A stretch of DNA of 64,000 bases from Methanoculleus sediminis (GTDB lineage Archaea > Halobacteriota > Methanomicrobia > Methanomicrobiales > Methanoculleaceae): assembly GCF_001017125.1 (NCBI RefSeq), contig NZ_JXOJ01000006.1:28503-92502 (forward strand), read 5' to 3'. The position numbers were made by a program, and so were the translations under genes. The notes beneath the pieces are model-generated. The model made no database searches. It saw nothing but the letters and a program-made list of their open reading frames with translations, and was not told the DNA's origin. Positions 8,359 to 17,012 of the stretch are shown in pieces (the stretch's first letter is position 1; every line of letters starts with the position of its first letter).

Positions 8359-8943
8359 TTAAACCGCAACCGAATGCTCTGCCGTGAACGTCTCCCCCAG
8401 TCTCGAAAGACGCTCCAGGGCAAGATCGCTCTTTAGAAGGCCGAAGATCAGGCGATCGTGATATCCGCCCCCGGCATGCCAGTACCGTCTCTGGGTACCC
8501 TCCAGGACAAAGCCGCACCTCTCCATCACCCGCCGTGATGCCGTATTGCCGGCAACGGTGTCGCCGTTCAGCCGGTAGCCCTCGAGCACGATGAACGCGA
8601 AGTAGACCAGGAAGGTGCAGGCCAGGGTGCCGTAGCCTCTTTTCCAGTATATATCGTCGAGCTGGTAGCCGATCAGAAACGATCCGGGGTTGAAATCGAC
8701 CGGCAAGAGAGCACACTGCCCGACGAAATCCCCGGCATCTTCCAGTCTTGCCGTGAAGACGTGGTGATCCGGCATCCTCCCCTCCGCGAGCGCCGCCCAC
8801 ATCTCCCCGATCAGGGGAAGAAAATAGGATCGCGTGGCCTCATCCGTATTTGGCTCGAAAAACAGCCACCTGCAAACCGACTCCTTCGAGAGCATCCGGG
8901 ATATATCGGGGAGGTCGTGCTCGGTGCAGTAGGAGAACCTCAT
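8359..8943 (-). CDS. GNAT-family (RimJ/RimL-like) N-acetyltransferase
   Basis: A 194-residue acetyltransferase from the ATG at 8943 (MRFSYCTEHDL). It follows the RimJ/RimL layout: an early EHDLPDISRM helix, the acetyl-CoA loop region IYWKRGYGTLA (about residues 100-112; R-G-Y-G in place of the classic Q/RxxGxG/A), then NTASRRVMERCGFVLEGTQR, where N and the CGFVLEG strand are diagnostic. The substrate is unknown. An ATG 28 nt upstream in frame is also possible; neither start has a strong RBS. It follows preA on the same strand after a gap of about 115 nt and need not share its operon. Confidence 0.8.
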   Translation of the reverse strand: MRFSYCTEHDLPDISRMLSKESVCRWLFFEPNTDEATRSYFLPLIGEMWAALAEGRMPDHHVFTARLEDAGDFVGQCALLPVDFNPGSFLIGYQLDDIYWKRGYGTLACTFLVYFAFIVLEGYRLNGDTVAGNTASRRVMERCGFVLEGTQRRYWHAGGGYHDRLIFGLLKSDLALERLSRLGETFTAEHSVAV

Positions 8944-9058
8944 ACCGCCGCCGATCCAGCTCTGCTGCATGCCGTAGTGTTCGATCTCTCCGCATATAAG
9001 AAGAGGGCCCCGGGCACCGATATCTGTGCAGGCCGGCATTCAGCCGGCAACCGGGAGT

Positions 9059-10264
9059 TCACGCTCCGGACAGCATGACGATCACGCCTTCGGGACAGAC
9101 ATGGGAGCAGAGGCTGCACCCGTCGCACCGGTCTCTATCGATCGCGACCTCTCCGCCCACCATCGAGATGGCATGGTATCCGCCGTCGCGGCAGGCCGTC
9201 ACGCAGCGGCCGCAGGATCTGCACCGTTCGGGAAAAACCCTCGCCGCGAAACGGTGAACGCTTCGGGAGAGGGCCGCGTGCGTTCCGATGAGGGGAAGGG
9301 CGCGGCCCCTGAGTGCCCCGACGCCCGCAAACTGCTTGCGTAAAAGGTATCCCGAGAGACCCGCGTTCATCCCGCGGATGATTCCCGCCCCCTCCCACAT
9401 CACGGCCGTGCAGACCTGGACCGCCGACGCCCCGGCCGCTATGTACTCGGCGGCGTCCTGCCAGCGGGAGATGCCGCCGATACCCATGAGGGGCACCGGG
9501 AGTTCCCGGGCAATCTGCGAGATCATCTTCAGGCCGATGGGTTTCACCGCGGGCCCCGAGTATCCCCCGTAGGTGCTGAAGCCGGCAACCGGGGGGTTGG
9601 GTTCGAGCGTCTCGAGGTCGATGCCCATCAGGCACTGGACGGTGTTGATAGCAGCGAGGATATCGGCGCCGGCGTCCACCGCAGCCCCTGCAACCGGCAC
9701 GATATCCGTCACGTTGGGGGTGAGTTTGACGATCAGGGGGACCGTGGCGACCTGCCGCACCGCCCGGGTCGCCTCGCGGACGAGATCGGGGTGCTGGCCG
9801 ATGGCCGCACCGACTCCCCGTTCCGGCATCCCGTGGGGGCAGGAGACGTTCAGCTCGATCGCGTCCGCACCCGCATCCTGAACGGTGCAGGCGAGTTCCT
9901 GCCATTCCCCCGGGTCGGGAGAAGCCATGATGCTCGCGACCAGGACACGGTCGGGGAACTCCTTCTTCGTCGCGGCAACCTCTCCGGTCCAGTAGGATAC
10001 GCTCTTCCTGCTCAGGAGTTCGATGTTCTCAAAGCCGAGGAGGCCCGAGTTCCCGTCTTTCCAGGCCGCAAACCGGGGCGAGACGTCCCGGATCTCCATC
10101 GCGTCCGGAACGATGGTCTTCGTGACCGCACCCGCCCAGCCGAGCCGGAACGCATGCCGGATCTGTTCGCCGGAAGCGGTCGGCGGACCCGAGGCGAGCA
10201 GGAACGGGTTCCCGAGCGCGAGCGGACCGACAGTTGTCTCGAGGGAGGGATCAGTTGCGGGCAT
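9059..10264 (-). CDS. preA: PreA-like dihydropyrimidine/dihydroorotate dehydrogenase with ferredoxin tail
   Basis: A 401-residue flavoprotein. The FMN barrel (residues about 8-310) shows NPFLLASGPPTASG, KDGNSGLLGFEN, ELNVSCPHGMPERG with the catalytic Cys, KLTPNVTDI and MGIGGISRWQDA. The C-terminal tail carries two 4Fe-4S ferredoxin motifs, CRSCGRCVTAC and CDGCSLCSHVCPEG (about 340-395). This is the architecture of the bacterial NAD-dependent dihydropyrimidine dehydrogenase subunit PreA. No PreT partner is adjacent, so electrons may go to another ferredoxin-linked partner. AAGGAA upstream is a plausible RBS. The natural substrate is not certain. Confidence 0.85.
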   Translation of the reverse strand: MPATDPSLETTVGPLALGNPFLLASGPPTASGEQIRHAFRLGWAGAVTKTIVPDAMEIRDVSPRFAAWKDGNSGLLGFENIELLSRKSVSYWTGEVAATKKEFPDRVLVASIMASPDPGEWQELACTVQDAGADAIELNVSCPHGMPERGVGAAIGQHPDLVREATRAVRQVATVPLIVKLTPNVTDIVPVAGAAVDAGADILAAINTVQCLMGIDLETLEPNPPVAGFSTYGGYSGPAVKPIGLKMISQIARELPVPLMGIGGISRWQDAAEYIAAGASAVQVCTAVMWEGAGIIRGMNAGLSGYLLRKQFAGVGALRGRALPLIGTHAALSRSVHRFAARVFPERCRSCGRCVTACRDGGYHAISMVGGEVAIDRDRCDGCSLCSHVCPEGVIVMLSGA

Positions 10265-10391
10265 ACGGTTCTTCCTTATCCGGATTGCGCTGGAATACCA
10301 TATGATTCTTGCTATCGGTCAGGGCTGCTTACGGCAATCCCCATTCAGAGCCACATAGGGCACAAGATCTCAAAAATAATAACTGTCCGCC

Positions 10392-10835
10392 CTACTCTGC
10401 CGGGTACTCTTCTTCGGCGCACCAGACCTCGAGCAGCGTATCCTCCGGCTCCGTCCGGTCGGCATACGTCTCCGGCGTCGTGCCCTCTTCCATCCATATG
10501 GTGTCGACCATATGATCCCCCACGATCCGGTAGAGGCAGCGGTACCTCCACGGTTCTGCGGGCATCACGTCCCGCTCGTAGATCTGCCGGGCAAGGCCTG
10601 AAGAGCAGAAGAGACCTTCTCCGGGCTCGAATAGGGCCTCGTCGACGTAGCGCTGGATGTACCACCGGAGCTCGGAGGCGAGGGCGAGCGCACTCCCGAG
10701 CGACGCCGTTCTGATCCGTATGCCGTACGCGAGCCGGTCAGGCTGATAAAAACGGAGAACGCCCCTGCTGGTCTCGGACTTGAGCAGGGTGGCGTAGAGG
10801 TCAACCCCCTCCAGCTGAATGAGGAGGACGTTCAT
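10392..10835 (-). CDS. Conserved hypothetical protein, possibly DUF5804
   Basis: A 147-residue soluble protein of unknown function. It starts MNVLLIQLEGVDLYATLL, has a helical middle part (SALALASELRWYIQRYVDE), a possible Cys-containing FCSSGLARQIYERDV segment, and an acidic C-terminal tail (EPEDTLLEVWCAEEEYPAE). The overall pattern resembles the DUF5804 family of methanogens as I remember it, but I could not check this. It lies alone between preA and the second PAN, all on the minus strand. Confidence 0.7.
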   Translation of the reverse strand: MNVLLIQLEGVDLYATLLKSETSRGVLRFYQPDRLAYGIRIRTASLGSALALASELRWYIQRYVDEALFEPGEGLFCSSGLARQIYERDVMPAEPWRYRCLYRIVGDHMVDTIWMEEGTTPETYADRTEPEDTLLEVWCAEEEYPAE

Positions 10836-10875
10836 TGCATATTGGTGAGCCGGAGGAATCGATAAGGTTTCCTCT

Positions 10876-10881
10876 AAAAAA
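10876..10881 (-). terminator. T-run downstream of PAN copy 2
   Basis: Six A on the plus strand (T6 on the minus strand) begin 18 nt after the stop of PAN copy 2, next to a C-rich stretch; a simple archaeal poly-T terminator candidate. Confidence 0.4.
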
Positions 10882-10899
10882 GGGGGACGGGTGAGACCA

Positions 10900-12072
10900 T
10901 CAGAGATACATGCGGCTGTCCGGCGCCGCTACCTCGCGCTTCACCTTCTTTATCGCTGCGAGGAAGTCTTCCCGGTCGACGGCATCGGCGTCCCGCCGGA
11001 TCGCCATCATCCCGGCCTCGCGGCAGATCGCCTGCAGCTCGGCGCCGGTGGTGTTCTCCGTGAGTTCCGCAAGCCCGGAGAGCTCCACGTCATCGGAGAG
11101 CGACATCTTCGCGGTGTGGATCTTCAAGATCTCGAGGCGCGCTCCGGCGTCGGGCAGCGGGACCTGGATGATCCGGTCGAACCGGCCGGGCCGGAGGAGG
11201 GCCGGGTCAAGCATATCGATCCGGTTGGTCGCCGCCATGATCCGGACGTTGCCGCGGTTCCCGAATCCGTCCATCTCGGCCAGGAGCTGCATCAGCGTCC
11301 GCTGGACCTCGGCACTGCCGGAGGTTCCGTCGTTCGTTCGCATGCTCCCGATCGCATCGATCTCGTCGATGAAGACGATCGCCGGAGCGCGCTCCCGTGC
11401 AAGGATGAAGAGCTCGCGCACGAGCTGCGCGCCCTCCCCGATGTACTTGTGGACGAGTTCGCTCCCGGACATCCTGATGAACCGGGCCTGGGACTGGCGG
11501 GCAACCGCCTTTGCAATCAGGGTCTTACCCGTGCCGGGCGGGCCGTAGAGGAGGATGCCTTTCGGGGGCTCGACGCCCACGCGCTCGTAGATCTCGGGCT
11601 TCGTGAGCGGGTACTCGACCGCTTCCCGGACCTCCTCGATCTCTTCCTTCAGGCCACCGACCTGCTCGAACGTCACGCTCGGCTGCTCGTCGAGTTCCAT
11701 GACCCTGACTCTCGCGTCGAAGATGTTGCCGATCGTCTTGACGATGGAGAGGGTGTTGTTCACCGCCACCTTCATCCCGGGTTTCAGGGTTCGGTGGAGT
11801 TTTTCGCTGACCGCGGTGACGTATTCCTGGTTGTTGCCCTGCTGCCGGAGATACACTTCGCCGTTCTCAAGTACATCGACCACAGCGGCAACAAACAGCG
11901 GCACCCGCTTTAACTGGGCGTTCTCTTTCCGGAGCTGCAGAAGCTCCTTTTCCAGCAACTCGTTCTTGAGTTTGTAATCCAGGATCTGTGCCTTCAGGTC
12001 CTGGATCTGGAGAGTGAGCATGTCGTGCTCGCTGCCGGGAGTGTTGCCAATGGTTTCGTCCATGTCACTCAT
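10900..12072 (-). CDS. pan: Proteasome-activating nucleotidase (PAN), copy 2
   Basis: A 390-residue AAA+ unfoldase for the 20S proteasome. The coiled coil spans about residues 15-55 (QDLKAQILDYKLKNELLEKEL), with an OB domain to about 120, Walker A GPPGTGKT, Walker [12 protein letters not shown] and RPGRFDR. It ends in MYL, a perfect HbYX gate-opening motif, so this copy is the better candidate for the principal proteasome activator. The ATG at 12072 is preceded by GGAG that forms part of a 28-bp palindrome shared with the divergent phosphomevalonate dehydratase gene. The two PAN proteins differ in the coiled coil and C terminus, and mixed or alternative complexes are possible. Confidence 0.96.
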   Translation of the reverse strand: MSDMDETIGNTPGSEHDMLTLQIQDLKAQILDYKLKNELLEKELLQLRKENAQLKRVPLFVAAVVDVLENGEVYLRQQGNNQEYVTAVSEKLHRTLKPGMKVAVNNTLSIVKTIGNIFDARVRVMELDEQPSVTFEQVGGLKEEIEEVREAVEYPLTKPEIYERVGVEPPKGILLYGPPGTGKTLIAKAVARQSQARFIRMSGSELVHKYIGEGAQLVRELFILARERAPAIVFIDEIDAIGSMRTNDGTSGSAEVQRTLMQLLAEMDGFGNRGNVRIMAATNRIDMLDPALLRPGRFDRIIQVPLPDAGARLEILKIHTAKMSLSDDVELSGLAELTENTTGAELQAICREAGMMAIRRDADAVDREDFLAAIKKVKREVAAPDSRMYL

Positions 12073-12082
12073 ATAGTTGGTT

Positions 12083-12110
12083 CTCCAACCACATTATAAT
12101 GTGGTTGGAG
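12083..12110. promoter_or_regulatory. Perfect 28-bp palindrome between divergent genes
   Basis: CTCCAACCACATTA is followed at once by its exact reverse complement. The palindrome covers 28 of the 43 nt between the two start codons. Each arm supplies GGTTGGAG, the ribosome binding site of one gene (PAN copy 2 on the minus strand, phosphomevalonate dehydratase small subunit on the plus). The centre is ATTATAAT. It could be an operator, a cruciform or a symmetric RBS hairpin. Confidence 0.8.
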
Positions 12111-12115
12111 TGATC

Positions 12116-12514
12116 ATGCAAGGCAGAAGCATATCCAGGGGTATCGGAACCGGAGAACTCCTCGTCTCGTCCGAACCCATATCGTTCCTCTCGGGCGTCG
12201 ACCCCGAGACCGGGATCGTCGTCGAGCACGGGCATCCGCTCGAAGGCCAATCCGTCGCCGGACGGGTGCTGGCCTTCCCGTACGGTAAGGGATCGACGGT
12301 CGGATCCTACGTGATCTACGCGCTGAAACAGAACGGGCTCGCTCCTGCGGCGATCATCAATACGGAGACCGAAGCGATCATCGCGGTCGGAGCGATCATC
12401 GCCGGGATCCCCATGGTCGACCGCCTCCCGCCGGAATTCTCCGATCTCTCGTCCGGCACCACCGTGACGGTGAACGGAGATTCGGGCGAGGTCTCCTGCG
12501 ACGGAGCTTCGTGA
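12116..12514 (+). CDS. Phosphomevalonate dehydratase small subunit (DUF126, AcnX-type)
   Basis: A 132-residue protein of the AcnX/DUF126 family, whose archaeal members are the small subunit of mevalonate 5-phosphate dehydratase in the modified mevalonate pathway to isoprenoid lipids. Visible signatures are the starting SISRGIGTGELLVS, GHPLEGQSVAGRVLAFPYGKGST, SYVIYALKQNGLAP and AIIAGIPMVDRL. I chose the ATG at 12116, five bases after GGAG. The large subunit (DUF521) is not adjacent: the next gene is a J-protein 6 nt later. The two subunits are therefore encoded apart, or the large one lies outside this window. Confidence 0.88.
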   Translation: MQGRSISRGIGTGELLVSSEPISFLSGVDPETGIVVEHGHPLEGQSVAGRVLAFPYGKGSTVGSYVIYALKQNGLAPAAIINTETEAIIAVGAIIAGIPMVDRLPPEFSDLSSGTTVTVNGDSGEVSCDGAS

Positions 12515-12520
12515 GGCGCC

Positions 12521-12952
12521 GTGGAGACTCATTACGAGATCCTGGGCGTCTCCATTGACGCCACGCCCGACGAGATCCGGGCGGCCTACCGGAGCCTCGC
12601 CAAACAGTATCACCCGGACGTAAACCGCGACCCGGATGCAGGCGAGCGGTTCATCGCGGTCCAGCAGGCGTACGAGACGCTGATCGACCCCGATGCCCGG
12701 GCGCGCTACGACCTCGCTCTCCGGGGCGGCTGCACGACAGGGCCGCACGACCCGTTCCAGCAGTACCGTCCCGGCGGGCAGACGGTCTGGACGCGAGGGT
12801 TCTCGTGGAACGGGCAGGCACCGGCTTCCTGGGCCGGCAGGCTCGGCGTCATGCTCCTCCTCTTCCTCGGAGGAGTCCTGATCGTCTTCATGCTCGTCCT
12901 GTCGCTCCTCGCTCGTGTCATCTCGGGCGGCAGACGGCAGCAGGACTCCTGA
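12521..12952 (+). CDS. Membrane-anchored J-domain protein
   Basis: A 143-residue protein with an N-terminal J domain (residues 1-66: [21 protein letters not shown], the HPD triad in [10 protein letters not shown], then [17 protein letters not shown]). A Gly/Pro-rich linker and one strong transmembrane helix (about 108-132: [19 protein letters not shown]) follow, with a short basic tail. It would recruit and stimulate DnaK/Hsp70 ATPase at the membrane. It lacks the zinc-finger and substrate domains of true DnaJ. The start is a GTG 6 nt after the preceding gene with GAGG just upstream, so the pair is likely co-transcribed. Confidence 0.9.
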   Translation: METHYEILGVSIDATPDEIRAAYRSLAKQYHPDVNRDPDAGERFIAVQQAYETLIDPDARARYDLALRGGCTTGPHDPFQQYRPGGQTVWTRGFSWNGQAPASWAGRLGVMLLLFLGGVLIVFMLVLSLLARVISGGRRQQDS

Positions 12953-12957
12953 ACACC

Positions 12958-12963
12958 TTTTTT
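12958..12963 (+). terminator. T-run after the J-domain gene
   Basis: Six T residues begin 5 nt after the stop codon, compatible with an archaeal poly-T terminator that ends the phosphomevalonate dehydratase/J-protein transcript. Confidence 0.4.
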
Positions 12964-13106
12964 ACCGGGCGACTCTCCCCTCCCCGGGGCAATCGGCACC
13001 GCGATACGGAGAAGAGGAGGAGAACCGCGCCGGTCCGGTCGGATCACGGGAAACCTTATCAGGTGAGACCGCCTTCGTGCCGGGTGATTATCGCGAGGTG
13101 AACGTG

Positions 13107-13499
13107 ATGCCCATGGAGAAAGTGAAGCGATACCGGTGCAAGTACTGCAACTACATCTACTCCCCGATGCGGGGCGAGCCGCACCGCGGCATCCCGGCGG
13201 GTACCGCATTTGAAGACCTGCCGGAGGACTACGTATGCCCGGTCTGCGGTGCGACCGGAAAAGGGCAGATCGGGAAGTGGGGGTTCGAGCTCTGGGAACC
13301 GACCAAGTACGTCTGCAAGATCTGCGGCTACGTCTACGACAAAAAGCGCGGCGAACCCCTCCGCGGCTATCCGAAGGGCACTGCATTCGAGGATTTGCCG
13401 GAGGACTACGTATGCCCGGTCTGCGGAATGGATCCGCAGATCTCGAAGTTCCACGGCCCGGTCGGCAAAGCGCAGTTCGAACCTATCCTGGACGCCTGA
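13107..13499 (+). CDS. Double rubredoxin
   Basis: A 130-residue protein with two rubredoxin domains, each with CxxC...CPVCG iron ligands: [15 protein letters not shown] to DYVCPVCG (about residues 11-49) and [15 protein letters not shown] to DYVCPVCG (about 71-111). They should bind two iron atoms and act as a cytoplasmic one-electron carrier, often to oxygen- or peroxide-detoxifying flavoproteins. The last third of both domains is identical at the DNA level for about 30 nt, which points to a fairly recent internal duplication or gene conversion. GAGGTGA lies 5 nt before the ATG at 13107; ATG 13113 is an alternative. Confidence 0.93.
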   Translation: MPMEKVKRYRCKYCNYIYSPMRGEPHRGIPAGTAFEDLPEDYVCPVCGATGKGQIGKWGFELWEPTKYVCKICGYVYDKKRGEPLRGYPKGTAFEDLPEDYVCPVCGMDPQISKFHGPVGKAQFEPILDA

Positions 13500-13802
13500 A
13501 AGGAGAGCGGGGGGCCGTCCGCCTCTCTCCCGGAACCGTGCCGTGCCGGCCGCCATCCCACAGGCTGCAGGGGGATCCGGCGCTCCGGCACGATGCCGGA
13601 TTTTTGCGGCAGCACTCCTTTATGAATCCCTAACACCCATCATAATGTGAATCAGTCCGTTCATTCAAAATCGGTCCTTTCAAATACTGGCCGGCGCATC
13701 AATGTTAGAAAAACACCGGCCGCCTTCTTTACGGGCAGCCGCCCACAGAGAATGCGGCGTTGAAGAGTCACGTATCAGACGAGCAGCGGCAGATGATGTC
13801 GG
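13500..13802. other. Non-coding gap before the TPR gene
   Basis: No gene is evident. It holds a hairpin-plus-T terminator at 13584-13605 and an AT-richer stretch (about 13615-13690) that should contain the promoter of the TPR gene. I see no clear TATA box and no strong RBS. Confidence 0.5.
13584..13605 (+). terminator. Hairpin terminator downstream of the rubredoxin gene
   Basis: TCCGGCA-CGA-TGCCGGA is a perfect 7-bp stem with a 3-nt loop followed immediately by TTTTT, in the form of an intrinsic terminator. It lies 85 nt after the rubredoxin stop. Confidence 0.55.
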
Positions 13803-16800
13803 ATGGATTTCTTCGGTAATATTCTGGGTCAGGGGAAGAACGCAAACCCCTCGATACAGCAGGGAACCTCTCAGTTCGAGGCCGGAAACTACGGCGAGGC
13901 GGTGAAGAGTTTCGAGAAGGCGCTCAAGATAGAGCCTGAAAACGGCTTTGCCCGGCTGTATATGGGTCGAGCGCTCGCCTGTCTCGGCAAGGACGGCGAA
14001 GCCGCGGAGTGGCTGAAGAAGGCCCTCGAGTCGGCTCCCGGCGATGCCGGGACGTTGCGGGTGCTGGGGCATGTCCTCGCTCGCTCCGGTGAGTACGAGG
14101 AGGCGGCCGGGTGTTTCGCCCGGATCGTCGAAGAAAAGCCCATGGACACGAACGCCTCCTACTGGCACGGGGAGATGCTTGAACGGCTCGGCCGGTATGC
14201 CGACGCGGCATCGGCCTATGCACGGGCACTGGCAGGAGACCCGGAAAATACCGTTCTGCGGGAGAGATGCGGGAGAATGCTCGAGCGAATCGGTGACTAC
14301 CGGGAAGCGGCGGCATGCTTTGAGAAGATTCTCAGGACGAATCCCGGCAGCACCGATCTGCTCGCTCGAATCGGGGCCGCATACCTCAACCAGGGCGATT
14401 ACTCGAAAGCCGTCGGTGTCTTCGACCGGGTGCTCGATACGGATCCGCAGAACATCGACGCGCTTTACGGAAAAGTCCGGGCTCTCGAGCACCTCGGCCG
14501 GTTCGAGGAGGCTGCCGGCTGCTGCGGCGAGATCGTTGCCGTCGAGCCAGAGAACATCACCGCCTGGTACCACCGCGGCTCGATGCTTCTCCGTGCAGGA
14601 AAGCACGAAGAAGCACTGGAGTGCTTCGAGAAGGTCGCTCTCGCCGACCCGGATCACGTCCCGGTGCGCTACGCCATGGGAATGGTCTACGACGCCCTCG
14701 GCCGCTACGAACGGGCGGTCAAGAGTTTCGATCATATCCTGAAGCACGACCAGGGTCAGGTCCAGGTATGGTACGCCCGCGGCATGGCGCTCTTCCGTCT
14801 CGGCCAGTACGCCGAGGCGATCCGGTCGTTCGACCGCGTGCTCGAGAGCCGGGCGACGACCGGGATGAAATGGATCGGAGACGGCACCGACCTTGCGCTC
14901 TTCGAGCGTGACGAAGGGGGAGCGCCCCGGAGACAGAAGCCGCTGAAGTTCGATGCGTTGAACGAGATCGTCCACAACTGCCGGGGAGCCGCGCTGCTCC
15001 ACCTGGGGCGGTATGCCGAGGCGCAGAAGGAGTTCGAGCAGGTCCTCGAGGCCGACGCCGGAAACGTCTCCGCCCTGCAGCAGAGCGGCACCGCGCTCCT
15101 CCATCTCGGCAGATACGAGGAGGCCGCACGCTGCCTGGATGCGGTCCTTGAGAAAGAGCCGCACAACGCCGTCGCCGGGTCGATGAAAGCGGACGCGCTC
15201 ATGAACCTCGGCAGGCACGACGATGCGCTGGCCTGCCTTGATCCGGTGCAGGGAGCCGGCGGCGACGAACCCCATCTCCTGTACCGGAAGGGAGAGGTCC
15301 TCCTGCATCTCGGGCGGTATACGGAGGCGGCAGAGGTATTCGAAACCCTCCTCAACGTCAATCCCGCCGATGCGGCGGCGGAGAGCGGCAGGGGAGAAGC
15401 GCTCGTGCACCTCGGACGGTACGAGGAGGCGCTCGCCTGCTATGACCGGGCACTCTCGGCCGCCCCGGCCGACCGTGCCGCTCTGCTCGGCCGGAGCACG
15501 GCGCTCGAGCGTCTCGGACGGTACGAAGAGGCGCTCGAATCCATCGGCCGGTTGACGCAGGCCGGTCCCGGAGACACCGGGACGCTTCTTCGGAAGGCGT
15601 GGATCCTCGAAGCTCTCGGCCGCTACGATGCAGCCGTCGCGTGTTACGAAACCCTCCTTGCAGCCGATCCGAAGGCCGGATACCCGGTGAATCTCGGGTT
15701 TGTTCTCGCCATGCTCGGGCGGTACGAGGAGGCCGCCGGACGATTCGAGGAAGCCACGCGTGCCGACCCGGACAACTTCTTTGCGTGGTTCAACCGGGGC
15801 CGGGCGCTGGAGAGGATGGGGCAGTACGCGGATGCGGCCGAGTGCTATGCAAGAGTGGCCGAAGGCCGGCCGGAGGATACCGGCGCCTGCTTTGCGCTCG
15901 CCGTCACCTTCGCACGGCTCGGCAGACACCAGAAGGCCATCGAGTGCTGCGACCGGGTGCTCGCCGCCGACGCCTCGAACGCCGCGGTTGCACGAATCCG
16001 GGCGGATATGCTCGAAGCCGTCGGCAAGCACGAAGAGGCGGCGGAAGCGTACGAGCAGTACCTGAAGAGTTCTCCCGACGACCGCGACGCCAGGATGGCG
16101 TTCGGCATGGCGCTCGAGCGGGACGGGAAGTTCGGCGACGCGATCAAGCAGTATGCGCTGGTGCTCGAGGGCGACGAACGCGACACCGAAGCGTGGTACA
16201 CCCTCGAGAGCGCTCTCGTGCACATGGGCCGCTACGAAGAGGCGCTCGAGTGTTCCGACAGCATCGTCGAGGCGAGCCCGGAGAACTGGGCTGCCTGGCA
16301 GCGGCGCGGAGAGATCTTCATGTGGCTCGGCCGCTACGCCGACGCGGTGGAGTGTTTCGAGAAGGTGATCGCGGCCGATCCGGCCGACGTTCTCACCCTG
16401 CGAAGACTCGGCGAGGCCCACGAGAAGGCCGGCAGGTACGAGGATGCCCTCGCCGCCTATACGCAGGTGCTCGACCGGGAACCGACCAGCATCGAGACCC
16501 TCCATGCCCGCTCGTCGGCCCTCATCCACCTCGGGCGATACGGGGAAGCGGTCAAGTCGATCGACAAGATCATCGTTCTCCAGGATGAGAACCCCGCCAC
16601 GCTCTTCATGCGGGGGACGGTGCTCGAGAAGGCGGGCAGGTACGACGACGCCCTCGCAAGCTACGAGAAAGCGCTCTCGATCGACCCGAAGAACGCGGCC
16701 GTCTGGAACGCGGCCGGGAGGCTCAAGGATGCGCTGGGACGGCACGAAGAGGCCGTCAAAGCGTTCGACAAGGCCATCGAGCTGGGCGGGGGAGACGCTC

Positions 16801-17012
16801 ACGCCTGGCTCGCGAAGGGGCTCGCTCTCGGCCACCTGGGCAAACCCGACCGGGCAGCCGCCTGCTTTGAGAAGGTCCTGGAGGCTGACTCCCGCCATGC
16901 CCGGGCATGGTACCTGAAAGGGAGAGCGCTCGATAAGCAGGGCAGATTTGCCGACGCGGTGGAGTGCTTCAAAGAGGCGCTCGAGAACGGGGGCGGAGGC
17001 GAAGAGGAATGA
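13803..17012 (+). CDS. Giant tetratricopeptide repeat protein
   Basis: A 1069-residue protein made almost wholly of TPR units of about 34 residues, roughly 29 in number. The recurring core is LGRYEEALACYDRAL with DP-N/A ends, as in the TPR consensus. There is no signal peptide or membrane helix, so it is probably a cytoplasmic superhelical scaffold. One interruption at about residues 350-388 (MKWIGDGTDLALFERDE and following) breaks the array and may be a loop or binding insert. The start at ATG 13803 (MDFFGNILGQG) lacks a strong RBS. It overlaps the FKBP lipoprotein gene as ATGA. The antisense strand is also open over this whole length, which I take as a codon-bias artefact. Partners and function are unknown. 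Confidence 0.9.
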   Translation: MDFFGNILGQGKNANPSIQQGTSQFEAGNYGEAVKSFEKALKIEPENGFARLYMGRALACLGKDGEAAEWLKKALESAPGDAGTLRVLGHVLARSGEYEEAAGCFARIVEEKPMDTNASYWHGEMLERLGRYADAASAYARALAGDPENTVLRERCGRMLERIGDYREAAACFEKILRTNPGSTDLLARIGAAYLNQGDYSKAVGVFDRVLDTDPQNIDALYGKVRALEHLGRFEEAAGCCGEIVAVEPENITAWYHRGSMLLRAGKHEEALECFEKVALADPDHVPVRYAMGMVYDALGRYERAVKSFDHILKHDQGQVQVWYARGMALFRLGQYAEAIRSFDRVLESRATTGMKWIGDGTDLALFERDEGGAPRRQKPLKFDALNEIVHNCRGAALLHLGRYAEAQKEFEQVLEADAGNVSALQQSGTALLHLGRYEEAARCLDAVLEKEPHNAVAGSMKADALMNLGRHDDALACLDPVQGAGGDEPHLLYRKGEVLLHLGRYTEAAEVFETLLNVNPADAAAESGRGEALVHLGRYEEALACYDRALSAAPADRAALLGRSTALERLGRYEEALESIGRLTQAGPGDTGTLLRKAWILEALGRYDAAVACYETLLAADPKAGYPVNLGFVLAMLGRYEEAAGRFEEATRADPDNFFAWFNRGRALERMGQYADAAECYARVAEGRPEDTGACFALAVTFARLGRHQKAIECCDRVLAADASNAAVARIRADMLEAVGKHEEAAEAYEQYLKSSPDDRDARMAFGMALERDGKFGDAIKQYALVLEGDERDTEAWYTLESALVHMGRYEEALECSDSIVEASPENWAAWQRRGEIFMWLGRYADAVECFEKVIAADPADVLTLRRLGEAHEKAGRYEDALAAYTQVLDREPTSIETLHARSSALIHLGRYGEAVKSIDKIIVLQDENPATLFMRGTVLEKAGRYDDALASYEKALSIDPKNAAVWNAAGRLKDALGRHEEAVKAFDKAIELGGGDAHAWLAKGLALGHLGKPDRAAACFEKVLEADSRHARAWYLKGRALDKQGRFADAVECFKEALENGGGGEEE

